From contig NW_023998432.1 in the NCBI RefSeq assembly GCF_014805625.2, positions 186,001 to 250,000 of the forward strand: 64,000 nt of DNA. The letters are read 5' to 3'. Every line of letters begins with the position of its first letter. Position 1 is the first letter of the stretch. The notes under the pieces are model-generated. The model did not search any database. It saw nothing but the letters and a program-made list of their open reading frames with translations, and was not told the origin of the DNA. Positions 21,650 through 34,300 of the stretch are shown here, one piece after another. The DNA comes from Glossina fuscipes. Taxonomy: Eukaryota; Arthropoda; Insecta; Diptera; Glossinidae. Both the position numbers and the translations under genes were made by a program.

Positions 21650-23790
21650 GGAAAAGATAATATTTATTAATCCCCAAAATTTTACCATTTAATTTTGTAT
21701 CGCGGTTTGCGCAAATTTAGTTTCGCGAGTTCTCGCGATGTACATGGTTTTTCTTCAACTGATAGAAATTCCGAAATAAAGGCAATGAACGCCAATTTAC
21801 TTTGATTGAATCAATTATTATATTGAATGTTGTTACTATATTGAACACTTTTTGAATGATTAAACTTAACTTATATACTAAAATATAATTGTAATATAGG
21901 TTCAGACTAGCACAAAATTCAAATAGTGTTAAATAACATAAACGCTTATACTAATAATAAAAAATAAAAATGCTCACGCTAACAACAGAATGTAAACTAT
22001 ATAAATATATATAATAATGGTTAGTCAATTAGTTGGATCCATATCATCGCGGATGTTATGGCATCCATTATTATAAACATACAATTATATTATGGCTACC
22101 GTTACAAAATATTTTTAATCATATTTCGGGTATCACAGCTAGTTTCAGAACAAACAAACTGTCATTTTTTGCACTTCACTGAGATTCTTAGTGTCCGCGA
22201 ACGTGTTTCTCGATAAATTTAAGTCACATTCCTATGAAATAGAGTTGGTTGAATTAAAATATGCAATGACTAAAATGTCTTCTCAAGATCACACGAAAGA
22301 TATTGCCCAGAAATAGCCAACTAAATTATCGCTATAAAATATTTATAAGTTGAGTAACAAGCAAAATAAAAAATTTATTGTGCGATATTGTCGACCCACT
22401 TTAAAGGTTAACAATTTCTTTTCCCAGGATAAAGATCGTGACTTTTTACAAATTAGGTTTGTTACCATTAACAATAAATCAAAAAATATTGTTTTAGAAA
22501 TCAGAAAACCTTTGAAATGCAAAGTAATTTAAAATATTTGTAATCAATGTATTTAGTATCTGTTATATATGTAATATTTGTAATATGTGTAATTTTTCTT
22601 TTTTTATGACAAGAGTATCAAATTCTTATATTTCATTATTATACAAATTTAAAGTTTATTATCGAATTTTGATAAATTAAGTAAATTAAGTAAGATATAA
22701 GTTAAGTAAGTTTATAATAATATGCACAATAAAACATTTAGATAAATGAAACGAACAATATTTAATTTTTGTTTTATTTGTTACTGAAAGGAAATAAGAA
22801 TATGGTGTAACGTAAATAGAGCGTTGCTAACTAGAACCTCTGTGTCAGAGACACTAAAAAAAGAAATTAGGACTTGTTTTGACACAGCAAAAACACTCAA
22901 AAGCAAAACACTACAACGACCAACAAGTAGCCACGACAATAAAATTGACGAACACAACAACTGAAAATGATCGCCTTTTCCATAGCTCGCCAGATCTTGC
23001 TCTAATAATAACAATATTAATAATGCATTGCTCCAGAAATACGTGTTAACTGAATTTTTTGATGTTACGCAAATTAGCTGCAGAAAGAAACAAGGTACAT
23101 TATTTTAGGCGGGATAGATCATTTCGACAAATGGAATTCTTCATCTATTTTCGTAATAAAAGACCAAAATTTACATCTTGCTGCCGCTTAGGTTTCCTTA
23201 TACGAGAACAGGCCCAAAACGCGAGCCGACGTTGTTCAAATTTCTTAGGGGAAGGATTTAGACGAATAGATTGCTATGGTTCCCACAATTATTTTATATA
23301 TCTTTAATCGCTTTTGTAAAAAGATTCCTATCATAAAATACTACAAGTGTTACTATGCAAAGGCGTATTTTTGATAAAAACGGCGCGGGTTGAAAAAATA
23401 CTCTCAATCTATATTTTTTACGTTTATTTTTTATGGCAAAAGAACATTTTCTCGATTTTTGTCGTGATATATCAAAAATTGTGAGTTTTTTCATGTAAAC
23501 ACTTCGTAGATTAGAGGTGATATGGAGTGTCATCGTAAAAATGGTCCTAACCAAATCTATTCTCAACCTTGTTCGCCCTTACCGCGAAATATGGGACCGT
23601 TTTAAATTTCTTTAAAATATATCGACAGATATAATTGGTGCATTGCAAGAAGAAATGAATAGATTTGGGATAGACAAATAGGCTTTTATTGAGAAAAATT
23701 GGTACAAGGTATATTTATCGAAATATTTTCTATTATTTTCTATAATACTTTATAATTTTTCTGGTAAGATGGCAATATCGTATCGGAAGA
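21650..23790. other. AT-rich intergenic, nothing firmly identified
   Basis: Short frames at 22350-22532, 22781-23014 and 23059-23307 have no recognisable domain. No RNA gene or array seen. Confidence 0.4.
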
Positions 23791-23799
23791 ACTTGCATT

Positions 23800-24070
23800 G
23801 GTTAGGCAGCGATCTAACTGACCCATTTTTGCACTTCTTCAGCTTTGCGAGGCTGCGTGCCAGTCAAGCTATACTGTACCGATGGATTAATAAGCGGTAA
23901 CCAGAAGGCGCCATGTCTGGTGAGCACGCTGGGTGCGGCAGAGTATCCCATTCGAGCCAAACAATGTATACTTGACAACTGTGACAACGCGTCGCCTAGC
24001 GTTGTCATGCGACAGGATGACTTTGTGCCTGTTAACTGTTATTGTTGGCCTTTTTTGGAACAATCAATCG
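23800..24070 (-). pseudogene. mariner transposase C-terminal relic
   Basis: On the minus strand one frame reads VILSHDNARRRVVTVVK (second catalytic Asp in HDNAR). After a frameshift another reads LEWDTLPHPACSPDMAPSGY (the third-Asp motif SPDxAPSDY with Asp changed to Gly), then AEEVQKWVS. This is the order of a mariner DDD transposase C-terminal half. The catalytic Asp change and frameshifts show it is dead. The Cys-rich open frame on the opposite strand is its shadow. Confidence 0.75.
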
Positions 24071-24079
24071 TTCAATTTG

Positions 24080-25000
24080 TTCAATTAACGGCGCAGTTTA
24101 ATTCGTTTTCAGAAGCTCGTAATGCACTACACCTTGCTGAGACCCTTGCTGAGATTTCTTCAAAGTAGACTATAAAAGTAATGAAGGTCGAAGATGTAAT
24201 TTTGAACGTTCTATGATTAGCGTGGGCATACGCTGAATAGCTCGATAATACTGAATTAAAAACTGTTATTTTAGATAGAGAACGATCATAATCATCGAAT
24301 TTAGTCGTTATGCGCATTGGTATTTCTCATTTCTTTATCATTTTTACCTGTAGAATTCGCTGGCTAAAATTTCTGCAAAAGAAACACTCAACGAACGAAA
24401 ATCCCAACTCGAAACGAAAGCAATCGAATACCATCAACCCGAAATGCGATCGTACCATTTTGGTCTTTCGTATGGCACGATAGCTCAATAAAGACCTGAC
24501 CACTGTTTCGCAATACTCAGTTATGGAATTAAACTTAATTGTAACATTTTTCCTCATGTAAATTGCTAACTTCTACAACAAATAAAGAAAAACATCTGAT
24601 AAAAATGAACGCATCGCGAATAAAACGGAATAATAAAATTATTGACGAAAATTAAAAAAAAAAATCAATCACACTAATCTAATTAACAACAAAATATGTT
24701 TTAGTGATGCTTTTGTCGCATTTCGCGTAGGAAGAATTCAACAAAAACGACGTATAGACTTCATACAGAATTATCAATCTTAACTTGGCCTCACTTTCGT
24801 AGAACGTACAAACGAACATATATCTTTTATTTACGATTGGCGTGATTGCTTCTATCCATAATGCGAAACTGGGCATCATTTAAACGCACAGCTACACAAT
24901 CCCATATTGAATTGCATTAGTATTGCGAATTTCATATATACCACTATTATTACTGATGAAAAGAAACGAAATTTAGATTCTAGTTAAAAATGCCAATTAA
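24080..25000. other. AT-rich intergenic, nothing identified
   Basis: No supported gene or repeat. Confidence 0.4.
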
Positions 25001-25004
25001 AACA

Positions 25005-25670
25005 AGTAAAAACATTTCAGTCGGGCAAGGCCTATCTTTCAATGCCCTACACCGCAATGTTTTTATTTTTATTTAAAATTACTATTATGGGTCAATTTGC
25101 ATCGCCTCTTTTGTATATTAAGTTAAAGTTTAATTTTCGTTACAGTTAATTTTTGTATATTAAATTACTATTATGATATAATTTTCATCAAGAAGCATTG
25201 AAATTTGTACTTTTTTGTAGCATAGACTTCCGTTTTCATTATATGAAGGGGTTCAAAAAGTGCCCCAGTCGTTCAAAAGTTTTCATACCAATTTAGAATG
25301 CCCAAATGCAACTATTTAGCCACTTTTGTTGAGAAATTTTGGAAATTGCAGTTTTTTTCCGTATCGACTTTTTCGGCTTTTCAAAATAGGTCATTACATT
25401 GGCAGTGGTTAAAAAGTGAACCGATTGGATATTTTCAATATCCTTCGTCCTTCGGTCAAAACCCGTGACGGTACCAAATTTCGTCGAAATACGTCAAAAA
25501 TTGCGAATTGTAGTTTGAACACACATTTACGTGGGCAGACATCAGACGGTCAGGCGGAGAGACAGGCCTAGATCAATTCATCTCTTCATATCGTCATACC
25601 TTAAGCCCTTCTGCCTCTCACTAAAATAATATACCCTGTACCACAAGTAGTGGAGAGTATAAGAATTTAT
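25005..25670 (+). repeat. Dispersed repeat family A, copy 1
   Basis: Begins AACAAGTAAAAACATTTCAG then TCGGGCAAGGCC, runs through AATGCCCTACACCGC, GTACCAAATTTCGTCGAAAT, an AGACATCAGACGGTCAGGCG block and ATACCCTGTACCACAAGTAG. The ends carry a subterminal imperfect hairpin and an ATACCC motif. It is a noncoding repeat of a type common in fly genomes; class uncertain. Confidence 0.65.
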
Positions 25671-26099
25671 TTATTAGTAAACTTTTCGCTAGGATACCTA
25701 TTCTGAAAACGGTACAACAGTGATTTTTTATAAAATTCATTATCATAAAGCGTACGAGACAACAGATGTTTGATTTTCTTCCACAAGTGGATTTGTTCTT
25801 CTTCTTTTATGAGTCAGCAAATAAACAACACAGGATTAACTGTTTTTATTAAAAAAGTTTCAATAAACTGGATTGATTGTGTAATAGATACAGGACTACT
25901 AGGTAAGAAGAAATATGGCAATATGATAATTTGAACCGTCGCAACAACGTTCCAACGACAGTGTGGAATCAAAATCAAATATTTTGTGAAACGAGTGAAA
26001 GTGAAATGTAACTAATTTTATGAAAGTGCAATTTTCAAAATTTTCAGAATGTAATAAAAGCAATTAAAAGTGCATTAGTTAACTTGGGATTACCAAGAA

Positions 26100-26561
26100 A
26101 TTATGACAGCGAATGATAGTAAAAGTTATTTATTAAGATCGCATTACGGTGATCGACGTCAACAAAAATTTGTGGTAACGAATAAACACAAAATGTAAAA
26201 ACGAAAATTGTTTTCAGATAGAAATATTTGTTATGGCATTATATGAATGACAACTTTCATTTCAGATCTCTCCATAAACAAGTCGCCATTCGATTTAAGG
26301 AAGACAGAGTAATCAGAGACAATGAAATACGTTGTTAATAATCTTCGAAGAGCAATTCAAAGAGATGTTCAAAGTTTTTGTGATCGAAAAATTTTTAATA
26401 TGCAAATGGTTTGGAAATATTTACGAGATGCTTCTAAACCTTTATTTCAGATAAGCAAAAAGGATCTGCAGCTTACACGTAGAGTGAGTCTCATTAATAT
26501 TAGGTTTTTCTCATATAAAGAGGGATACGAAGATGAAAAACAACATATTATTAAAAATTAA
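26100..26561 (+). CDS. Possible small spliced gene, unrecognised
   Basis: An ATG at 26103 opens MTANDSKSYLLRSHYGDRRQ, followed by a GTAACG donor-like site and, about 90 bases on, a pyrimidine-rich CATTTCAG acceptor at about 26265. From 26322 a second ATG frame, MKYVVNNLRRAIQRDVQSF, stays open for 79 codons and contains an AGA|GTGAGT donor-like site. The pieces do not join in one phase in an obvious way, and no domain is recognised. It could be a short multi-exon gene, a relic, or chance. Confidence 0.25.
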
Positions 26562-26728
26562 TATTCGGTGGGGCATCCTTTTTGCTTAATACCGTCATTG
26601 AAAAGTTTCGACATATTTTGTATAATTTTTCTTGTGTATGAAATAGGGATCTAACTTCATTTTTATATTAACCTATTATCACACATTGGACGGAAGAGAC
26701 TGAGGGTTTTCGTACGCGGCGGTTCAAT

Positions 26729-27030
26729 TCATTCCATCATAGTTTTCATGGGGTTCACGGCTGGTAATTGGGGAGGAGGTTGAAGCAGTTTGAGGTAGTT
26801 ATATAAGAGCCATTCTTGAATTAAGCGGGACTTATGCTTAAGGTCCTTATCTTGATAGAATTTGAATGTTTCCAAAATACCAAGTTTGTCCCTACTTTCT
26901 TTCAAATTTTCCTTATATATACTAAAAAAACGCCCATTGTTTAGAATGCCATCCATAAACACCAATTTACCAACCCCATTGGCTCCAATGCATATATAAC
27001 TTGACCATTGCCATGCCCGCCGTAAGCTGT
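26729..27030 (-). pseudogene. Tc1-family transposase relic (C-terminal half)
   Basis: The minus-strand frame includes GANGVGKLVFMDGILNN, FKFYQDKDLKHKSRLIQEWL and PPPQLPAVNPMKTMME. These match Tc1-like transposases: G-x-G-x-LVFIDG strand, the second catalytic Asp in YQDND.KH, and the SPDLNPIE region. Here SPDLNPIE has become PAVNPMK, so the last catalytic acid is lost. Only this half remains, fused to unrelated sequence upstream. Confidence 0.8.
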
Positions 27031-27164
27031 TGGCACAAGAACGTAGTAGGAAGCTAATTACAAACAAAAACATTATGAATTCCAAAATTTCTAGCCATTC
27101 GAGAGTTCCTCTCGGGTTAACTTCCAAGAGTTTGGGAAAGTATTGAAAACTAGTAGTATACTTT

Positions 27165-27735
27165 TTGTACACCACTTATGGTATATTAAGTTGCTGCGAA
27201 CGTATGTAACACAGAGAAGGGCTTAAGATAAAACCCCATTTTTCTATATTGATTCAGAATCACAATCTGAATTGTTCTAAGCCTGTCTGCCCATGTAAAT
27301 TTGTGTTCAAACTACAATTCGCAATTTTGGAGATATTTCGATAAAATTTGGTACCGCCATATTATATCATAATAGTAATTTAATATACAAAAATTAACTG
27401 TACCAAATTTGGACCATCTCGACTTATTTATTGGATCCTGCTCTAATAAGAACTTCCACGAAAATTGACCCTTTGTAGAGCAAACAAGTCTAAGTGAGGA
27501 AAATTGACCCATATTAGTAATTTCAAACAGAATTGAACTCTGCAGACTTGGACCATCTACTCCTATTTTTGCATCCTGCCCTATGTAAACCTGTACTATC
27601 TCCCCGATTCCGCACTTGAAAAGTACGTCTTTATATAGAAACAAACTAGAATTTTTGTGCTCTATAAAAAAATAAGAATTTTGTTAGACAATGTGGTGTA
27701 GGGTATTTAATATTCTTACTTGTTTTATTTAACTT
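27165..27735 (-). repeat. Dispersed repeat family A, copy 2
   Basis: Reverse-orientation copy: begins CACTTATGGTATATTAAG, contains GCCTGTCTGCCCATGTAAAT and GATAAAATTTGGTACCGCC, and ends TGTAGGGTATTTAATATTC then TTACTTGTTTTAT. The ends mirror those of copy 1. Confidence 0.6.
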
Positions 27736-28279
27736 TGTAACATTGTGTAACTTTTCGTTTTTTTTTTTTGCATAAATACTTACAACCGGTTACCTTTTGT
27801 AAAAGTTCTAATATAAAGAGGTTATATAAAAATAAACACTTTTTTTTATTAAAATGACTCCAATAAATTGCGGTTAAAAGAAGAAACTGAACAGTTAGCC
27901 ACCGAGATGAATGCTCACGGACTGCCTACACGCTTGCAGGAGGAGGGGCAACTATACGACTTGACGGATAAAAAAGGGGCTCGTTTGGCTGTAATCTTTT
28001 CCCTTGGGAAAATTTGTTAATAGTATCGGTACATTCTAATAGAATCTTTTTTGATTCTAGTGAGAAAATATGAAAATGTGTTCCGTTTACATGCCCAATT
28101 ACCCCAAAAAATCCCGCAGTTGTCGTAAAAATTAGTTTTCCCTTAGCTTTTTCATTTTCTTTGTGGGTTTTTTACCTTATTATAAATGTTTCTATTAGTC
28201 GTACAATAGCTAATGGCTTCCGCTTTCTAAAACGGCTTTTTCAAAAGAAAAATATTTTTTTAAGAATTGTATTGATTAA

Positions 28280-28650
28280 AACAACAAGTAAAACACTCCG
28301 ACAAGCCGCGACTCACTATTAAATATCCTGTACCACCCCGTTCATATGACAATTTTACAAAATAAGGCGTTATACAGGACGTGGTCAAAAAAATGGGCCG
28401 GTTCGAACTATTTCCATTAGCGTTTGCTTTTGGACCGATAAACATCAGTGTACAAAATTTCATCAATATATGTCAAAAATTGCAACATGTAGACTGAACA
28501 CAGAAAAATTCGACGAACAGACAAGCTTAGATCCACTTTGAATTGATCTTTATAACAAAAGTTTAAGGTTAAAGTCAAGTCCTTCTAGGAGTTGTATACC
28601 CGCACGAATTTAATATATCCTTTTATCACAACTGGCGTAGGGTACAATTC
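28280..28650 (+). repeat. Dispersed repeat family A, copy 3
   Basis: Starts AACAAGTAAAACACTCCGAC, has ATCCTGTACCACCCCG near its start, AAAATTTCATCAATATATGT and ACAGACAAGCTTAGATCC in the body, and ends near CGTAGGGTACAATTC. More diverged than copies 1 and 2. Confidence 0.5.
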
Positions 28651-29440
28651 ATTGTTGACAAATGTACTCTTAATAATAATAAGACAGTTCTGAAATACGG
28701 AAAATAAAAAGAAAATAAATTTCTATTTTCTTTTTTTTGAATATGTAAGAGTTCACAAGCACATCATGTATATGAAGTGAAAAGATATTTCCTCACAATA
28801 CTTGCTTACCTATTGCCTTGTAAGTGGATATCATGTAATTCGTGCACAGTTGTCGTCCACGCCATATTCTTACTATAATCGAAGACTACTTCCAGTTGCC
28901 TTGCTATACATTTTTCGGCGAATTCAACGAAATTTTTTTTAAATTATATCAGATGTCTAAGGTAATATACTAAATGAGATGTGAAAAGTACATCGTACTG
29001 AAACTTTGGGTTTTTATATCGATTCGTAATTTTGAATTTTATATGATGTTAACGCAACCATATGAATAATTGTATTGAAGTATATACACATAGCACGCAA
29101 TTAACTGGTTAATATACCCTGTACTACAAATATATATAAGATAAGGTATTAAAATCATATGGACTACCAATTGGTAATGAAAGCAACATTTATATGTGAG
29201 AAAAAATATTGTGTTCCAATATAAAAAACATATAATAATTGCAAAAGGGAAAAAATAAAAAAAATTATATATGACTTTGTAAACATAAGCAACAACAATT
29301 AGAATTAGAAGAGAATCAGAAGAGCTCTCTTTATCTTACATCGACTGAATAATACGCTTAAGTAAAAAACAGGCGTCCGCTTAGAAAAAAAAAAACTGCA
29401 GAGCAGAGTATTAATTAAATTAGCGAATAAACAAAAAGAA
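28651..29440. other. AT-rich intergenic with a family A end fragment
   Basis: A short ATATACCCTGTACTACAA at 29113 is the terminal block of family A. Otherwise nothing identified. Confidence 0.4.
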
Positions 29441-29444
29441 GAAA

Positions 29445-29900
29445 AAACAAGTAAAAAATTATATTCGATTACGACCGAATCTTTTATACCCATCATTCTT
29501 ATCCTATAAAAGATTGGAAAAAAGAAAAAATATAATGCGTATTCCATAAAATTGGGCGTGGATGATTACTGGTATTCTTCTAAAATAATTCTGTAAAAAT
29601 TTGCATTGTGTGTCTGTTGTAGATTATGAGTAAGAAGCCAAAAATACGGAAGCAAAGTTGCTCTCAGTTTTTGTCGTATGGGTGTATCGAAGTTGTAGTC
29701 CTGTTTTTTGACCGGTTTGGGTCATTCTCAAATTCTTTTGCAAGTTTGTAGGCGATATCTGCATTTTTTGCGAACGGGAGAATGTTTATCACAGACACTA
29801 CAGAGTTGGCCAGACGGACAGGCGGACATGCCTAGATGCATTCCGTGTTTGAGACTGGTCAAGAATTTATATAGTTTATGGATTTTTTAAAACTTGTTTC
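29445..29900 (+). repeat. Dispersed repeat family B, copy 1
   Basis: Starts AACAAGTAAAAAATTATATT, then CGATTACGACCGAATCTTTT and ATACCCATCATTCTTATCC. The body has AGACGGACAGGCGGACATGC and GACTGGTCAAGAATTTATA. This hairpin-plus-ATACCCATCA head defines family B across the window. Confidence 0.7.
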
Positions 29901-30214
29901 TGCGCTTTATAAAGATATAAATTAAAACTTTCCCTCTTTTTCTTTTTTTGCATTAATTTTTTATCAGGCAAAGAAGTTAAGTGAGCTCAAATAACATAAC
30001 GCATGACATTTGCTTTTCCTACATTTCCTATTTCTTTTATTTAGTGTCTAACACTAAACTAACTACCGAGCATGTCATTTTGATTCATTTTAATGTTCGA
30101 TCTTCAAAATTACGCTTATAAGGCATGTAATGTTTGAAGATTTTTCGGAAACCTTTATTTACATGAAAAGACCTTTAAGCGCTTACAATCATTTTTTCAT
30201 AGCTGGTCTACTCT

Positions 30215-30740
30215 TCGAGGTGCTGATGTCCTATACCTATTTCTAAAAAAATGGATCATTTTTATCCCCTACTTTTGTCGACTTATCACGGTCGAGAAGG
30301 GAAGCTGGAAATTTGAAATTTGGGATAGGTATTACCCATTGAGAATATGAGGTTAAAAACTGGGTGTGCTCCCTTGTTATGCTCGTCCACAATGTCGAAG
30401 AAACTGAAACACCGGAAAACGCCAACATCTTTCCGACATTGATTCCGTGAAGATATTTCTTAAAACCTATGACTCAAATGTGTGTCAGGACTACCTTCAT
30501 TGTCAGCCCAAAGATATTCCCGATCGTCATATTAGCACGGTCACAATTGGAAATAAAATTTTAATTCCAATTTATATCCAATTCATTTCCCATTTATTCT
30601 TACATACATTAGCATGTTTTCCATCCGATTGCAAATAAATTAGAAATAAATTGGAAGCAAATTGGAATTGAAATTTAATCGTTAACTGTGGGCGTATTAG
30701 CAAACCTATCGGTATCATTTTTGAATCAAGCCTGCAAATG
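30215..30740 (+). repeat. Dispersed repeat family C, copy 2
   Basis: Carries TATACCTATTTCTA, AAAAATGGATCA, a GCAAATAAATTAGAAATAAA tract and GGGCGTATTAGCAAACCTAT then GTATCATTTTTGAA. Same order as 10370-10600, with about 280 bases of extra sequence in the middle. Confidence 0.55.
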
Positions 30741-31223
30741 GATTTGACGAACATTTATGAAGCAGATTTCCCTTTTCCTGCAAATCCTCCTCGAAGATTT
30801 CTACTCTTAATAGTCCATCTTCTTTTTTACCTTTTGTTTCTTTTCATAATATACCTTTATTTTAATTTATTTATTTTTATACTGGATATTGGAGTTAGAC
30901 ACGCGAAGCAAGCGAAAGTGCATAGTGCATGAATGTCACTACAAAACGAAATTTGTTCGCCAAAATCGTGAGCACTTACACTTGATTGGATTCTAATATC
31001 AATGCTTGATTTTGTTTTTTTTTCACATTTTCGGTATTTTTTTACTCAGAGAAAATTTTGTTTGCTTTATTATTGTTCTCAGCTATGCTCGAGGCTTTGT
31101 GTGCTTTGTTTGCCTGCATGCGAATGTGAATTTTTATACGAAATTATCTCGTCCTCGGTTTTCCACACATAACGAAAAAAGCGTATGTGCTCTATTCGAA
31201 TAGACTCCTCAGCAAGAATTCAT

Positions 31224-31228
31224 TCAGT
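31224..31228 (+). promoter_or_regulatory. Possible initiator (TCAGT) of the NPC2 gene
   Basis: TCAGTAG fits the insect initiator consensus and lies about 105 bases before the ATG, a plausible 5' leader. No TATA box is seen at the right distance. Assigned by position and short motif only. Confidence 0.25.
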
Positions 31229-31329
31229 AGCGCGCCGTCATACGTTGCGGTCATAGTTATCATAGTGATTGGTGGTAATTTAAGAGAGCAGAGATAAGAA
31301 ATCAAGACTAAGGAAGAATTCCATTTAAA

Positions 31330-34300
31330 ATGAAACAATTTGTATTTTTTATTCTAATATGGGGATATTTAGTAAATTGCACGGTAAATGGCTTGCAATT
31401 TACAGATTGCGGTAAATATATAAATATATATATTTATTTATGTAATTAAATTAAAGCAAACAAGAAGAAAAAAATAAAAATAAATAAAACAATTAACGTC
31501 TTTTCTCCAAAACTTAATTTTGCTTTAATTCAAAACTTACACATGTGTGCACCACACCACCCTCTGGACAATTACGTTTTTAGTATGTAATGGGATTTTT
31601 CAATTTAATCCAATTAAAATTAATTAAGAATAGGCTTTTATTTAGAAAAACATATATATATAAATAAAATATAGAGAAGCGTATTTTTTCGGAGAAGAAA
31701 TTGAAAAAAAAAACTAACTTCAGAAATGTTTTCCTTCTTTTCGAATGAAATTCATGAATAAGTGTTAATGACAGGAACCACAAAATAGTCGTTCGTATAT
31801 ATACTCTGGCGACTATTTACGCTTACTGCAAATTAACGAAAGCAAAAAAAGGAGAGATTATCAAATTTAATGATAAAATTTCTAATACGACAAATACAAT
31901 GGCCAAATGCGATTGGAAGTTACGCGCACGTGGCAAAATATGGACGTAGGGGTGAATTGTCTCAGCGTCAGATGTCTTAGACTGCACTGAATATATATAT
32001 ATATATTTGTATATATTTCGTTTAATAAATGACGCAACAGAACAGCTATGGCCGATCCGACTATGAAAAGATAGTTAAATGATATCTTAGTAAATATCTG
32101 TATACACGCATATGTATACTATTTTTATATCCATCGCCGCAGGGTAGGAGGTATATTCATTTTATCAAAACGTTAGCAATGCCCAGAAAAAAGTTTCATA
32201 TACCCCATAGAGTATACATATTCTTGATCAGCATTAAATTCTGAATCGATTAAAGCATGTCCATCTGTCTATCTATGTAATATCTCCTGAAGAAGCTCTT
32301 GTACGCATGTTGGTATTGAAAATGGGCCAAGTCGGTCGAAGAACACGCCTACTTTACTACGTAAAGTAAAAGCATCTGTTTTGCAAACGGAATTAAAAAC
32401 TTTTTTTTATTACTCTTTAACTACAGCGAATAAATGCACGTATATTCTATGAGTGTTGTTATAGTACTTGTATTAAAAAGAGGAAAAGTTGATACTTCTA
32501 CCCAATGTCATAGTGTATCAAAATTTAATTTCTTCTGCAGTACCGTCTTAATGCGCAGAATCATGCTTCAAAAACTCAATAAAGCATATAAATTCTTGAC
32601 CAATTTCAAATTCGGAATGCACCTAAGCATGTTCATCTTGCGAAAGAATTTGAGAATGACCCAAACTGGTCAAAGAACACGCCTACAACGTCAACTTATA
32701 AGTACAACAAATGTAAATATCTCCCATTTTATTCTGAAATTAGAAAAAATTACCCGCGGCCTCCCAATATTATAGAGTATCAAAATCTAGTTTTTTTTAG
32801 ATCCTCTTAGAAGAACGATGATGGGTGTAAAAGATTTGATCACGACCGAACATAATTTTCTTACTTATTTTCCCTCGTTGTTCCGTTAGCAAAGCTCCAA
32901 ATTACACATTCATTAAAAATATATTATGTACAAAATCTATTAAAATATAATTTTGATTAATAGGAGATTATAAATCGTTTGATTTTCACTATTTTTGCTT
33001 AAGAAACATAGATAGATTGATAACAATGCCGAAAATCATTACAAAACTGAAATGATCTCGAAGGTTATTTCAACCAAGCCACGGTTACACATTATTTGTC
33101 TTATTTGGTCTTAATTCGAAAACCCACCAAACATTATCTGACAGTAACATGTAAACAATGTAAACATTAAAGACGACACGTACTAAAGTATATTCACATT
33201 TTGGATAAATATTAGACGGATCGCGTGTAGACTTAATCAGAACCCTCTTTCCGTTGCTTTCCTGGCGCTTGGTATACCAATATGTTCTTCATTGTTAAGC
33301 TACAGCAGTACTACTGAATAGAAATAGGTGCAATCCGATCTCAGTCGTATTTACAATATAGAAAAAAAAGGAAGCAGAAAATAAAAGTTATTAATATAAA
33401 CATTACTGTGAAAAACTAGGAAAGCTATAGAAAAGATCAATTTAAACTTTAGCGCAAATCCTTAGTAAGACTGGGAAATGCGGCACGATTTATCAGCTGA
33501 TCCGTTCACTATTCATAAAAAAGTTATAAATATATATGAAAATGCTGGTTACTCACGATGCGCAACGAAGAGAATAAAAATTTTGTAATTTTTTTTTAAT
33601 TTCATTTATTTAATTTTAACTAAAACAAGTAAGAAAATTATATTCGGTCATGGTTGAAGCTTTTATACTCATCGCCGTTATCCTAAGGAAGACTATTATA
33701 TATGAAAGGAATCAAATAAGGAAAATAATATTCAGTCGTGACCGAATCTTTTATACCCATCATCGTTAACCTAAAAAGGATAAAAAAAAGTGAAAAAAAA
33801 AAAATGTTCATGCCCTATAATATGGCGTGGGCGTGGCTGATGTTTTCTATTTTCAAAATAAAAGTTTGTGTCACTTTGACGTGCGGCCTTGTAGGCGTGT
33901 CCTTTGAGTTTAGGTCCCTTCCAAATTCTTTTGAAAATTTGTAAGCGATGTATTTATTTTCCCTAACCGGAGAATATTTACCACAAATACGAACAAACGA
34001 ATATGTTTAGGTGCATCCAAATTTTTCCCACTTTTGGATGGATGCTACAGCATGGGCCAGTATACGCTCATATTTGTGAAGATTTATCTGCTGTATTTTA
34101 TAACTAACCATGAAAAAAAACAATTTTTTATTCCTTTTAAAGAAATGAAGGTGTCCTCACTTTACGTAGTACATCCACCGATTTGGGCCATTTTCAACAC
34201 GAATGCGTGATAGAACTTCCAATGTTTTTGTCAAATTTGAACTCAAAAGCTTCATTTTTGCGGCCATGGCAACATTCACAGAAGACATATACAGACGGAC

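Noticed and set aside
23845..24168. Cys-rich 107-codon plus-strand frame
   Set aside because: It is the complement of a mariner transposase relic (HDNAR and SPDMAPS motifs on the minus strand).
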